A DNA stretch of 64,000 bases, from positions 1,922,001-1,986,000 of the forward strand of contig NC_018025.1 of assembly GCF_000266945.1 (NCBI RefSeq), in the 5' to 3' direction. The notes beneath the pieces are model-generated. The model had not been told where the DNA came from. It saw only the letters and a program-made list of their open reading frames with translations, and made no database searches. The DNA is from Desulfomonile tiedjei DSM 6799. Its GTDB lineage: Bacteria; Desulfobacterota; Desulfomonilia; Desulfomonilales; Desulfomonilaceae. Both the position numbers and the translations under genes were made by a program. Positions 34,446 through 43,898 of the stretch are shown here, piece after piece (the first letter of the stretch is position 1; the number at the start of each line of letters is the position of its first letter).

Positions 34446-36572
34446 TCAGAACTTGAACAGTTTTTCAATGAGCTGGGACTTCATGAGATCCCCCTGGATC
34501 TTCAGCTTCCCCGACGTGTACGCCTGCATTGCATTGAGCTCTTTACCGATAAGCTTGAGAAAATCTTCGGCTGCCATGAGAATTGTCGTTGTTGGAGCAG
34601 CATGGACTCCTTGTGCAACCGTGCAGGTTCCATCCTTGACGATTACATGCCATTCCCCACCGTTCGGACCTGAAATCTTGTACTGAAACACCACGTCCAA
34701 TCCGGCAGCTTTGTCGGCTTGAAAAGCATCTTGGATGCGATCGAACACTCGCGAGACAGTCTGATCGCCACTTTTCGGAGGTGTTTTCAGCACAGGTTTT
34801 CCAACAGCGTTCAACATATCTCCCAGAGCAGCAGTGATGCTGTAACATTCGGCAGCGCCTTCGAGTGATGCGATATTCTTGCTGTTGCGAGCGATTTCTT
34901 CAGCAGTCGGAATGGTTTGTCCGTCACCGAGGACAACACCGGGTCCGGTTACAATGGCGGCTCGGTTGTAGTACCCCATTCCTGCATTGTAAATCGAGCC
35001 GGTGACCGGGCATTGTTCGGAGCACAGAAACATGACCAGCGGAGTGACGAATTCCGGTTTCAGCTTTTCCGAGAGGTCCGGTGGAAGTATGTCTTCGGTC
35101 AGTCTTGTCATGGCAATTGGGGCAATTGCGTTGATTTTGATGCCGTTCTTCTCGCCCTCGAGTTTCAGGCTGTTCATAAAACCTACAAGAGCCATTTTGG
35201 CCGCGGAATAGTTGGTCTGGCCGAAATTTCCGTACAGTCCCGCTGCCGACGTAGTCACGATTATGCGGCCATAGCCATTCTCTCTCATCTTGATATATGC
35301 GGGTCTGGTTACGTTATAGGCTCCGTCGAGGTGAACCGACATGACCGCATCCCATTCCGAAGCTTCCATTTTGGTCAGGCTCTTGTCCCGCAGGATGCCG
35401 GCATTGTTAATGAGGATGTCTACCCTTCCGAATGCTTCAACAGCTTTGTCGATTATGGCTTCGCCCCCTTCGGGAGTGGAAACCGAATCGTAGGACGCTA
35501 CTGCTTCGCCTCCGAGAGCTTTGATTTCTTCCACCACTTTATCCGCAGGAGTACTCGAACCTTGACCTGAGCCATCGCGGGCTCCTCCGAGATCGTTCAC
35601 CACTACTTTGGCTCCGCGTTTTGCCAATTCCAGGGCGTACAAACGTCCAAGGCCCTGTCCGGCTCCGGTGACAACCGCAACCTGATCGTCGAACCGGATG
35701 CCCTGTCGTTTGGAACGCTGTTCAATCTCTTCTGGAGTAAGCCATTCCACGAGTCCCCGATCTATGACGACTTCTCCGGTTTCAGTATTGACGGTCCGAA
35801 AGACTGCCCGACCTTCTTCAAGCTTCCAGATTTGCGTCTTGATGGGCACACCCGGGTAAATGGTTTTGGAGAAGCGATTCCGGAATCGCGTCATGCGCTC
35901 GGGCTCACCCGGAAAGAGGTGCTTTATGACTGCTCTGCACGCGTATCCATGGGTACACAAGCCGTGCATGATTGGTTTGGTGAAACCGCTGGCTTTGGCA
36001 AAATCCGGGTCCACATGAAGCGCGAAGATGTCGCCGGAAAGCCTGTACAGGAGAGGTTGATCCGCAGACGGTAACGCGTGCTCCTCAAAATCCGGTGGAC
36101 GGTCAGGAAACTCGATGGTTTCTCCCGGCGCGTCATCTCCCCCAAATCCGCCATCGCGACGGCAGAACAGGGTGAATATGTTCGTGAACAGCTTCTGACC
36201 GTCGGAATGGAAGGTGTCGGCTTCGGCAACCACAAGAGCGCCCTTTTCGGCACCCTTGTCGTAAATGCCTGTAATTGCGCCCTCTGTGATCAATTTTCCT
36301 TTAACCGGTATGGGGTTGTGAAAAATGATATCCTGCTCGCCGTGGAGAATCCCTGCGAGATTAGCTCCGGAACTGAGCCCCACCTCTGCAAGAAAGTCGA
36401 AAACCGCGCCGATTGAGAAACTGGGAATGGTTTTGAGCCGATTTTCGTAGCAGTATTCCAGATCCTCGAACCCGGCGCCGACTCCAAGGGCGTACAGGAC
36501 TACATCCTTCCAGTCGTATTCGCGGGTAACAGGACCAATCTTCTTCCCGACACTGTCCAAATCCAGGGCCAT
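34446..36572 (-). CDS. Hydratase-2 (MaoC) + SDR + SCP2 multifunctional enzyme
   Basis: Encodes 708 residues. Residues 1-285: double hot-dog 2-enoyl-CoA hydratase 2 with YRLSGDIFALHVDP, then KPIMHGLCTHG. Residues 296-560: SDR (VTGAGQGLGR, NNAG, YSAAK), 3-hydroxyacyl-CoA dehydrogenase type. Residues 600-708: SCP2, ending identically to the neighbouring protein. The domains match eukaryotic peroxisomal MFE-2 but in another order (there SDR-hydratase-SCP2). The hydratase motif usually reads GDxNPLH; here Asp181 and His186 remain but N and P are F and A. GGAGG precedes the ATG. It is first in the operon. Confidence 0.88.
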   Translation of the reverse strand: MALDLDSVGKKIGPVTREYDWKDVVLYALGVGAGFEDLEYCYENRLKTIPSFSIGAVFDFLAEVGLSSGANLAGILHGEQDIIFHNPIPVKGKLITEGAITGIYDKGAEKGALVVAEADTFHSDGQKLFTNIFTLFCRRDGGFGGDDAPGETIEFPDRPPDFEEHALPSADQPLLYRLSGDIFALHVDPDFAKASGFTKPIMHGLCTHGYACRAVIKHLFPGEPERMTRFRNRFSKTIYPGVPIKTQIWKLEEGRAVFRTVNTETGEVVIDRGLVEWLTPEEIEQRSKRQGIRFDDQVAVVTGAGQGLGRLYALELAKRGAKVVVNDLGGARDGSGQGSSTPADKVVEEIKALGGEAVASYDSVSTPEGGEAIIDKAVEAFGRVDILINNAGILRDKSLTKMEASEWDAVMSVHLDGAYNVTRPAYIKMRENGYGRIIVTTSAAGLYGNFGQTNYSAAKMALVGFMNSLKLEGEKNGIKINAIAPIAMTRLTEDILPPDLSEKLKPEFVTPLVMFLCSEQCPVTGSIYNAGMGYYNRAAIVTGPGVVLGDGQTIPTAEEIARNSKNIASLEGAAECYSITAALGDMLNAVGKPVLKTPPKSGDQTVSRVFDRIQDAFQADKAAGLDVVFQYKISGPNGGEWHVIVKDGTCTVAQGVHAAPTTTILMAAEDFLKLIGKELNAMQAYTSGKLKIQGDLMKSQLIEKLFKF

Positions 36573-37572
36573 AGAGGTCCTCCATCGTGTAAGTACCGTG
36601 TGAGGTCAAACATTGAGAATCGGTGAGGAAACTTTTGTATTCTGAGTCTTGCGTTATTGCCGAATCCACTCGGATCACTAATACTGCCCGTAACCCGTTT
36701 TCCTGCAAGAATTTTGGGTTCCGGTACTCCACAAACCTTCTCTGATTGGGTTTGGATCGCAGCGTTAATTTACCAGCATGCTCCCTCTTTTTGCAAAAGG
36801 AGAAGATGTATTAGCGCAAAAATAAGGAAAACTCTGCCGATGCGAATCGGACTGTCTTCAGTACCGACCATGCTACAGTAATTGCCGAAATTAATGTCCA
36901 GTTGAAGATTCAAGAGTATTGGTGGGCGCCGGCCTCCGTGCCGGCACATCTTCTATATAATCAATGATATCGATAGAATGGACCGGCAGAGAGAAACTGT
37001 CTCAAAAGTCGAAATTTATCCCGAATCGTGGCACGAAATTCTCATCATCTTCACGGCCTGATTGTAGGGGCGGACCTCGTGGGTGCCCAGTAGTGACCGG
37101 CCTCCGTGCCGGTCATTGCAGGAGGGCAGGCACGAGACCTGCCCCTACAAGGATGATGAATCGTGGCACGATTTTTTGTGGATTCATGACTTTTGAGACA
37201 CTTTCGAGACGCTGGTCCCCACTAACAGGCGCAGGATAAACGCCAGAACTTTTGACAGTACTATGAATGCCGATCGTCTGACATACGGAAGCAGGGCATT
37301 ACTTTTCTGAATGCAAAATGGTATCAATACTATAGTCCAATTCCTAATGCGCTGGATGCGGACAATCGTTTGCTCCTGAGATAACGGCCTGTGTGGCCAT
37401 TCTTAAGCACGTAACGATATCAGTTGCATTCAAGAGGAAGGAAAGACAGGAGTAGGTACGGTGAATCGTTCGGCCATCTTTCGGCGGACATGGGGACTTT
37501 GCTTTGCGCATCGCGTCTCTCGTTCGCTGTTTCTGACGAAACACTCCTACTTCTTAAATAGTGCAGAGAAAT
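36573..37572. repeat. 1-kb intergenic region with family A copy 3 and family B
   Basis: Divergent region between the beta-oxidation operon and cobB. Family B in reverse orientation spans about 36870-36960, and family A copy 3 spans 36991-37210, from GAGAAACTGTCTCAAAAGTC to TTTTGAGACACTTTCGAGAC. The rest (36573-36860 and 37215-37570) shows no convincing gene. No cobalamin riboswitch was recognised upstream of cobB. Confidence 0.75.
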
Positions 37573-38982
37573 ATGAGCTCATCGAAGATCACGAATCTCC
37601 CCAGGGTAGTGGTTGCAGCCCTCAAGGGAGGCGCAGGAAAGACGTTCCTCACAGTAGGGCTGGTTGCTGCACTGAGGAAACGCGGTCTGAATGTCGGTGT
37701 CTTTAAGAAAGGACCCGATTATATAGACGCTGGATGGTTGGGTATGGCTGCAGGGAGAGATTGTTACAATCTCGATGCGTTCCTGTTCCCGGAGGAAATT
37801 GCCCGGGAAAGCTTTTTACGAAAATCCGCAGGCAGTGACGTTTCCATTGTTGAGGGGAATCGAGGACTCTTTGACGGAGTAGATGCCAAAGGGAGCTACA
37901 GCACGGCTGAACTGGCAAAGCTCGTCAATGCGCCTGTGATTCTCATTGTGGACGCTACGAAAATAACGAGGACGGCCGCAGCTATGGTTCTCGGCTGCAA
38001 ACTGCTGGACCCCGATCTCAGGATAGAAGGAGTCATTCTGAACCGTGTTGCAGGCACACGCCACGAAACCGTACTGAGAGAGGCGATCGAATCTGCTGCT
38101 CACGTTCCGGTCCTTGGATCGGTGGCTAAGTTGCCTCTGGAAAACTTTCCTCAACGGCACCTCGGTCTTCTTCCCTTGTACGAGCACCCTCAGGCAGCGG
38201 AATTCGTGGATCAAGCTGCAGAAATCGTGGAGCGAGCGGTCGATCTCGAGAAAGTGCTGGCAATTTGTCAGTCCGCGGAGCATCTCGAAATCCCCGACTC
38301 TTCGGCTCTCGATCAGGCAGCGGCAGTGGAGAGTAAACCTCTGTTACGAATCGGTATCCTCAAAGATTCGGCATTTCAATTCTACTACCCCGAAAATCTG
38401 GAAGCTCTTCGGAATGCCGGCGCTGATCTGATTTTTCTCAGCGCCCTGGTCGAGAAGGACTTACCGGAACTGGATGCGCTCTATATTGGCGGAGGTTTTC
38501 CCGAAACTCATGCCGAAGCTCTGGCGCGCAATGACGTGTTCAAGAATTCTCTTCGGTCGGCCGTTGAGAATGGATTACCTGTGTACGCAGAATGTGGCGG
38601 GCTCATGTACCTGTCCCGAAATTTACTTATTGATCGGCACTCTTATCCGATGGTAGGAGTCTTCCCCGTGGATTCGGTTTTGGAACGGAATCCCCAGGGG
38701 CATGGATATATTCAGGTGGAAGTGCAAGAGGCAAACCCTTTTTACCCTGAAGGAACCGTTCTCAAAGGCCATGAATTTCATTATTCGTACGTGACAGGCC
38801 TGGACAGGCCGGGTGCTTCATACGCATTCCGGGTTGTCAGAGGTCATGGAATGGATGGACATCGTGACGGTATCTGCTGCGGAAATGCTCTCGGAACATA
38901 CGTACACGTCCATGCACTCGGTCAGCCTGAATGGGCCCGATGCATGATCCAAAAAGCCCGCGCGTACCGACAACGGAAATAG
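37573..38982 (+). CDS. cobB: Cobyrinate a,c-diamide synthase (CobB/CbiA family)
   Basis: Encodes 469 residues. The N-terminal dethiobiotin-synthetase-like domain has VVVAALKGGAGKTFLTVGL (P-loop) and VFKKGPDYIDAGWLG; the C-terminal amidotransferase has VYAECGGLMYLS with the class I glutaminase Cys and GHEFHYSY. It amidates the a and c side chains of cobyrinate with glutamine and ATP. In sulfate reducers a homologue, DsrN, is thought to amidate siroheme, but no dsr gene is nearby, so the corrinoid role is preferred. ATG 37573 is chosen; a GTG at 37561 is in frame. Confidence 0.88.
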   Translation: MSSSKITNLPRVVVAALKGGAGKTFLTVGLVAALRKRGLNVGVFKKGPDYIDAGWLGMAAGRDCYNLDAFLFPEEIARESFLRKSAGSDVSIVEGNRGLFDGVDAKGSYSTAELAKLVNAPVILIVDATKITRTAAAMVLGCKLLDPDLRIEGVILNRVAGTRHETVLREAIESAAHVPVLGSVAKLPLENFPQRHLGLLPLYEHPQAAEFVDQAAEIVERAVDLEKVLAICQSAEHLEIPDSSALDQAAAVESKPLLRIGILKDSAFQFYYPENLEALRNAGADLIFLSALVEKDLPELDALYIGGGFPETHAEALARNDVFKNSLRSAVENGLPVYAECGGLMYLSRNLLIDRHSYPMVGVFPVDSVLERNPQGHGYIQVEVQEANPFYPEGTVLKGHEFHYSYVTGLDRPGASYAFRVVRGHGMDGHRDGICCGNALGTYVHVHALGQPEWARCMIQKARAYRQRK

Positions 38983-39450
38983 CAGTTCATTCCAATGCGC
39001 TTTAAAGGAGTAACACTCTGGGAACCTTTTTTGTAAATGGATTATGTCCTTAGTTCAGTCTGAGAGTCAGTTAGAAATTCGGATGTTCCTGGTCCGGCGG
39101 ATTGGGGCCAATGTGGATCGGGTAGGGGCATCCCTTGTGGGTGCCCGGTAGCGACCGGCCTCCGTGCCGGTCATCCGGGACGGGCAGGCACGAGGAAAGT
39201 GTCTCAAAATTCATGAATGGACAAAGAATCGTGCCACGATCCAGGGTAAATTTTGACTTTTGAGACAGTCTCCGAGACCCGAGACCTGCCCCTACGGCGG
39301 CTGCGCCAGCAATGCCGAATGACAGTTGATAGAGCCGATGCTTTCGATTCGGAACTGAGCTAACGGCACAATCCATTGTAAAAAGATTTCCCTGATTTTA
39401 CTTCTTTGATTACGCAGCGGGATGAACTGTATCTGGGGCGAAGGAACGAA
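38983..39450. repeat. Nested repeat: family C element carrying a family A copy and an inner mini-element
   Basis: Family C arms at 39011-39060 (CACTCTGGGAACCTTTTTTG, then ATGGATTATGTCC) and 39350-39404 (inverted) bound the region. Inside, a family A core runs 39113-39300 and is interrupted at 39195-39272 by a mini-element bounded by GTGTCTCAAAATTC and TTTTGAGACAGTCTC. CGAG flanks this insertion on both sides. Ends just before the helicase gene. No genes. Confidence 0.75.
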
Positions 39451-41382
39451 ATGGAAGTTCGCGCACAAATAGAAGAGATTCTCGGCAGAGACGGGATTCT
39501 GGCCCGATCCATGGAAGGCTATGAATTACGAAAACAGCAATTGGACATGGCATATGCTGTCTTCGATGCACTGGAATCCGACGACAGGCTGATTATCGAA
39601 GCACCCACAGGTACGGGGAAGACGCTCGCGTACCTTATTGCTGCCGCACTATCCGGAAAGAAGGTGGCAATCTCGACAGGAACCAAGAACCTTCAAGAGC
39701 AGCTCTTTTTCAAGGATATACCGTTTGTTCGAGAGAAAATCTTTCCCGATCTGAAAGCCGCGCTCCTCAAAGGTCGCGGCAATTTCGTATGCCATACCCG
39801 ACTCAAAAAGTTTCTCAGGCAGCCGTATCTTGAAGGCTTTGCCCCGGAGGATTCGTTACAGAAGATTCTCAAGTGGTACAGAGCTACCCGGGATCATGGG
39901 GACGGAGACAGGGCGGAAATTGAAAACCTCCCGGATGACGACCCAATCTGGCCGGAGATCTGCTCCACTACCGAAAGTTGTCTCGGTCGCAAATGTGCGG
40001 ATCGGGACGATTGTTTCGTCGTGAAAATGAAGGCGAAGGCTTATGACGTTCATGTGATGATCGTCAATCATCATCTGCTTACGTCGGATCTTGTCGTGAA
40101 GGAGTCCGGATACGCAGAGGTTATCCCGAGGTACGAAGCTCTGATAGTAGATGAAGCCCACGGACTGGAAGATGCAGCCACGCAACACTTCGGGTTTCAT
40201 ATCAGTCTTTTCAGGATCACCCGGCTCATCAAGGACATACGATCCGAACTTCCGCCTGTGGAGGCGGAAAAGTTTGCGAAACCTCTGTCGGAACTCGATG
40301 CTCTTGCTCGACAACTCTTTGCCCGATGCGCGGAGCTTTTTCCGTTTCGGTCACGTCTGGGCAGGCTCGGGCCGGAAATCGGCGAGCTAAAAGACAAGAT
40401 TTGTTTGGGATTGGATTCCATTTCTCAGCGTCTGATGAATCTCCCGGCACCTTCCGACGACCTGAAAAGCTTAGCGCGGCGGACGAAGGCAGTCGGCTCT
40501 GAACTCTCCACAGTGCTTGCGGCGGAAGCAAACCAGGAATACGCGTGCTGGGCCGAGCGAAGAGATCGCAGTTTGATCCTCCATGCTTCGCCAATCAACG
40601 TGGGAGATCGATTTCAGGAATTGCTATACGACAAAGTGCCGGGAATCGTGTTCACTTCTGCCACACTCTCGTCCGGAGGCACGCTCGATTATTTTAAGTC
40701 CAGGTTGGGACTGAAGAGCGATCCGAGTCCCTCGGAGACGATACTCGATTCGCCTTTTGACTATGCCCGCCAGACACTCCTTTATATTCCCCGGTCTATT
40801 CCGGAACCCAATTCGCACAATTTTGCAGAAGCAACAGCGAAGCACGTGCACGAGATTCTTGAACGAAGCCGAGGGCGTGCGTTCGTGCTGTTCACCTCAT
40901 ACAAGAATATGGAAGAGGTACACCGGAGAGTGGCGTCCAAGCTTCCGTTCCCTGTGTTGATCCAGGGCGCAAAACCGAAAACGAAGCTACTTGAGGAATT
41001 TCGGGAAAAAACAGGTTCCGTGTTGTTCGCAACATCGTCGTTCTGGGAAGGAGTAGATGTTCAAGGAGAAGCTCTTTCCTGTGTCGTGGTAGACCGGCTC
41101 CCCTTTGCTCCACCGGACGAACCGATTGTAGCAGCCCGCATGGAGAAGCTCCGGAATGAGGGGACCGAACCGTTCTTTTCTTTTCAGGTGCCCATGGCGG
41201 TGATTTCTCTGAAGCAGGGCCTGGGACGGCTCATACGCACCCGTTCGGATAAAGGAGTGCTCTGCATTTTGGACATCCGTATACTAACCAAGCAATATGG
41301 CCGTACCTTCAGAAAAAGTCTTCACCAGAGCCCTCTCAGCAGAGAATTGTCGGATTTGGAAGCTTTTTTCGCTGTCCCCTGA
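39451..41382 (+). CDS. DinG/XPD-like ATP-dependent DNA helicase
   Basis: Encodes about 643 residues starting MEVRAQIEEIL. Motif I is EAPTGTGKTLAYLI, motif II VDEAHGLEDA, and C-terminal motifs are SSFWEGVDVQGEALS, VVVDRLPFAPPDEP and QGLGRLIRT. Four Cys (CHTR, then SCLGRKCADRDDC) sit in the position of the XPD/DinG 4Fe-4S cluster. It unwinds DNA 5' to 3', probably in repair or R-loop removal. GAAGGAACGAA precedes the ATG at 39451; the TTG at 39406 is less likely. It is monocistronic, directly downstream of a nested repeat. Confidence 0.9.
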   Translation: MEVRAQIEEILGRDGILARSMEGYELRKQQLDMAYAVFDALESDDRLIIEAPTGTGKTLAYLIAAALSGKKVAISTGTKNLQEQLFFKDIPFVREKIFPDLKAALLKGRGNFVCHTRLKKFLRQPYLEGFAPEDSLQKILKWYRATRDHGDGDRAEIENLPDDDPIWPEICSTTESCLGRKCADRDDCFVVKMKAKAYDVHVMIVNHHLLTSDLVVKESGYAEVIPRYEALIVDEAHGLEDAATQHFGFHISLFRITRLIKDIRSELPPVEAEKFAKPLSELDALARQLFARCAELFPFRSRLGRLGPEIGELKDKICLGLDSISQRLMNLPAPSDDLKSLARRTKAVGSELSTVLAAEANQEYACWAERRDRSLILHASPINVGDRFQELLYDKVPGIVFTSATLSSGGTLDYFKSRLGLKSDPSPSETILDSPFDYARQTLLYIPRSIPEPNSHNFAEATAKHVHEILERSRGRAFVLFTSYKNMEEVHRRVASKLPFPVLIQGAKPKTKLLEEFREKTGSVLFATSSFWEGVDVQGEALSCVVVDRLPFAPPDEPIVAARMEKLRNEGTEPFFSFQVPMAVISLKQGLGRLIRTRSDKGVLCILDIRILTKQYGRTFRKSLHQSPLSRELSDLEAFFAVP

Positions 41383-41820
41383 TTTTGTTTGCAGGAAATT
41401 AGTTTTTCGGCCGGTAAGCATCCATTCCTTCGCGAACTTTGCCATAATGGTGAAAGAATAATTCATCTTTGTTATTGCACGTACGGGCCGCACGTGATTG
41501 AAGTTATGCAGCCGGTGCTTCATCATAGTAGGAAGTTCCGGGATCTGAGGACGATTACCGACCTCAAATCGCAAGCTTGACAGCAGGTCCATGGCGCTCG
41601 ACCGGAAGCACAGGAGTGCCTCGCTGCGGCTGCTGAACAAGCGACCATCCGGTAACAGGAAAAGCTTTCAGGTGGAGGCAGGAATCCGATAACACAGGGC
41701 AAACGTATCCATTCAGTTATTCGTGGGAAAAATCCCCCCTTCCCCCCTTTACAAAAGGGGGGTAAAGAAGGCACGTGCAATTCCCCCCTTAATAAAGGGG
41801 GGTTAGGGGGGATTTAGAAA
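41383..41820. repeat. Intergenic region with C/G-tract palindrome
   Basis: The only structure seen is at 41729-41816: AAATCCCCCCT and AGGGGGGATTT enclose two smaller hairpins, each CCCCCCTT to AAGGGGGG. A partial copy of the same kind lies at 3588-3616. The 3' arm places AGGGGGG nine bases before the GTG start of mlaE and might act as its ribosome binding site. No gene is supported in the remainder. Confidence 0.7.
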
Positions 41821-43062
41821 GTGAGTGGTATTGTATCGCAGGAGAAGATCTTCTTTAATCCCGCGTGGCTGAACGGTTACGGTCAAACACATTCAGATCC
41901 TGAGAGCATGGAGTTACTTTTGAAGGAAGACTTCTCAGTTACACGCGAAGAAAAGGCATTCGATCGATTGCATCTGGTTATCTCCGGAAAGATCTGGATG
42001 AATAACGCGGACACGGTCCGTCGAACATTGATTGAACAGGTGCGGTCCGAACCATTGAAAAACATTGTCGTGGATCTGAAAAACGTCGAATATTTTGATA
42101 GCTCGGGGGCCGCAATTCTGTCGGAATTGAGTCTTCTGTGTAAGGAACTGGGAAACACTCTGAAGCTGAGTAATGTGCCTTCAAGAATCCAGAGTCTTCT
42201 GGATTTGATGGAATATCGACCTGTAGAATCTGAAGGAATTCTGTATCCTCCAAAAGAACCTAACATCATTGAACAATTTGGAGAGGGTGCACTCGTATTT
42301 CTAGAGAATGCACGTAATATCATAACCTTCATCGGCTCTGCCGCTGCTGGTTTTGTGGGGGATATATTAAGACCGAGAAAGCTGCAATGGGATGATTTGT
42401 GGAAACTTATCGAACGAAGCGGATCCGACGCCATACCCATTGTGACGATTCTCAGTTTTCTGACTGGTGGAGTCCTCGCTTTTCAGGCAGCGATTCAGTT
42501 GCGAAAATTCGGTGCGAACATCTTTGTCGCGGATCTGGTGAGCTTGTCCATCTTTCTTGAAATGGGGCCTCTCATAACCGCAATGATAGTCTCGGGGAGA
42601 TCGGGCGCGGCATTTGCCGCTCAGATCGGTACGATGCAGGTGACGGAGGAAATCGATGCTTTGAGGATCATGGGCATCGATCCCATCCGGTATCTGGTTG
42701 TCCCTCGAATATTGGCTATAGCTTTGATAATGCCTTGTTTGACTTTGATTGCGGACATCGTCGGTATGGCAGGGGGGTGTTTTGTCGCAATCTTGTACCT
42801 TGATTTGACTCCCACGGCGTACTTCGATCAAGTTCAGAAGGTGCTTGAGATTTCCGATGTATTGAAAGGACTCACAAAGAGTCTTGCCTATGGCATCGAA
42901 ATTGCCATGATCGGCTGTCAGCGAGGGTTTCAGGTCCGAGGCGGTGCCGAAAGCGTTGGTAATGCAACTACTTCTGCCGTTGTCACGTGTATCTTTGTGA
43001 TCACGGTGACTGACGCGGTGTTTTCGGTAATTTTCTACTATCTTCCCTCCATTGGGTCTTGA
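41821..43062 (+). CDS. mlaE: MlaE-family ABC permease with fused STAS domain
   Basis: Encodes 413 residues from GTG 41821. Residues 30-145 are a STAS/MlaB-like domain (VVDLKNVEYFDSSGAAILSE, with LGNTLKLSNVPSRIQSLLDLM). Residues 185-413 form the MlaE permease, with SLSIFLEMGPLITAMIVSGR, AAQIGTMQVTEEIDALRIMG and a final FYYLPSIG. Elsewhere MlaB is a separate protein; fusion is known in some groups. With the next three genes it makes an Mla-type system that moves phospholipids or other lipids across the envelope. A second possible start is ATG 41908. Confidence 0.9.
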   Translation: MSGIVSQEKIFFNPAWLNGYGQTHSDPESMELLLKEDFSVTREEKAFDRLHLVISGKIWMNNADTVRRTLIEQVRSEPLKNIVVDLKNVEYFDSSGAAILSELSLLCKELGNTLKLSNVPSRIQSLLDLMEYRPVESEGILYPPKEPNIIEQFGEGALVFLENARNIITFIGSAAAGFVGDILRPRKLQWDDLWKLIERSGSDAIPIVTILSFLTGGVLAFQAAIQLRKFGANIFVADLVSLSIFLEMGPLITAMIVSGRSGAAFAAQIGTMQVTEEIDALRIMGIDPIRYLVVPRILAIALIMPCLTLIADIVGMAGGCFVAILYLDLTPTAYFDQVQKVLEISDVLKGLTKSLAYGIEIAMIGCQRGFQVRGGAESVGNATTSAVVTCIFVITVTDAVFSVIFYYLPSIGS

Positions 43063-43080
43063 GAATGAGCAGGGGTAATT

Positions 43081-43839
43081 TTGGAGCCTAAAGACACACT
43101 GATTTCCGTACGGAATCTCACGATGGGATATGGAAACGGAGTGGTGGTCAGAGACGTATCGTTCGATATTTCCGAAGGAGACATCTTTGCTATTCTCGGC
43201 CGCTCAGGATGCGGGAAAACCACCTTATTCAAAGCGATAATCGGACTTTTGAATCCCATCGAGGGCGAGGTGATCATCGACGGCGACAGAGTTCTTCCTG
43301 TTTTGGAAGGCGGTTCAGACCGGGTATTACGCAAAATAGGAGTCCTGTTCCAGTCGGGCGCTTTGTTCAGTTCCATGACCGTGGCCGAGAACCTGGCCTT
43401 TCCTTTGCGGCAATACACGTCACTCCCTGAAGGGCTGATTGAAAAGATAATTACGATGCGGCTTTCCGAAGTCGGACTCGATCATGCGGCACGGATGTTG
43501 CCGTCTGAATTGAGCGGGGGAATGCAAAAACGTGCCGCTCTTGCCCGTGCGATGGTTTTGGACCCCAAGATACTTTTTTTTGACGAACCTTCGGCTGGTT
43601 TGGACCCCGTGACCAGCGCGGAACTCGACAACATGATTCTCAAGATAAATGAGACGCTGGGTACAACCATCGTTCTTGTAACTCACGAATTACCGAGTAT
43701 TTTCAAAATAGTGCGGCGTGCCGTGATGCTCGATCCGGAAGAGAAGACCATAATAGCTGACGGAAAGCCGTCAGATCTTCGTAAGTCCGAGGATTCCAGA
43801 GTCAGAGATTTTTTCACCCGTTTAGGGTCCGAAGAATAA
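43081..43839 (+). CDS. mlaF: MlaF-type ABC transporter ATPase
   Basis: Encodes 252 residues from a TTG at 43081. Walker A is GRSGCGKTTLF, signature LSGGMQKRAALARAM, Walker B ILFFDEPSAGLD, and the switch is LVTHELPSIF. It energises lipid transport by the MlaE permease. AGGGG lies upstream of the TTG, eighteen bases after the mlaE stop. It is the second gene in the Mla operon. Confidence 0.93.
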   Translation: MEPKDTLISVRNLTMGYGNGVVVRDVSFDISEGDIFAILGRSGCGKTTLFKAIIGLLNPIEGEVIIDGDRVLPVLEGGSDRVLRKIGVLFQSGALFSSMTVAENLAFPLRQYTSLPEGLIEKIITMRLSEVGLDHAARMLPSELSGGMQKRAALARAMVLDPKILFFDEPSAGLDPVTSAELDNMILKINETLGTTIVLVTHELPSIFKIVRRAVMLDPEEKTIIADGKPSDLRKSEDSRVRDFFTRLGSEE

Positions 43840-43898
43840 GATACAGCATAGGCATGGACACCGTTCGCCCAAGCAGCTCGATTGAAGGAGAATAAGAG

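Noticed and set aside
36573-37572. Possible cobalamin riboswitch upstream of cobB
   Set aside because: No B12-box-like sequence was recognised; the space is mostly repeat sequence.
37573-38982. dsrN (siroheme amidase) as identity of the CbiA-family gene
   Set aside because: No dsrAB or dsrD nearby, so the cobyrinate function is more economical; the alternative remains possible.
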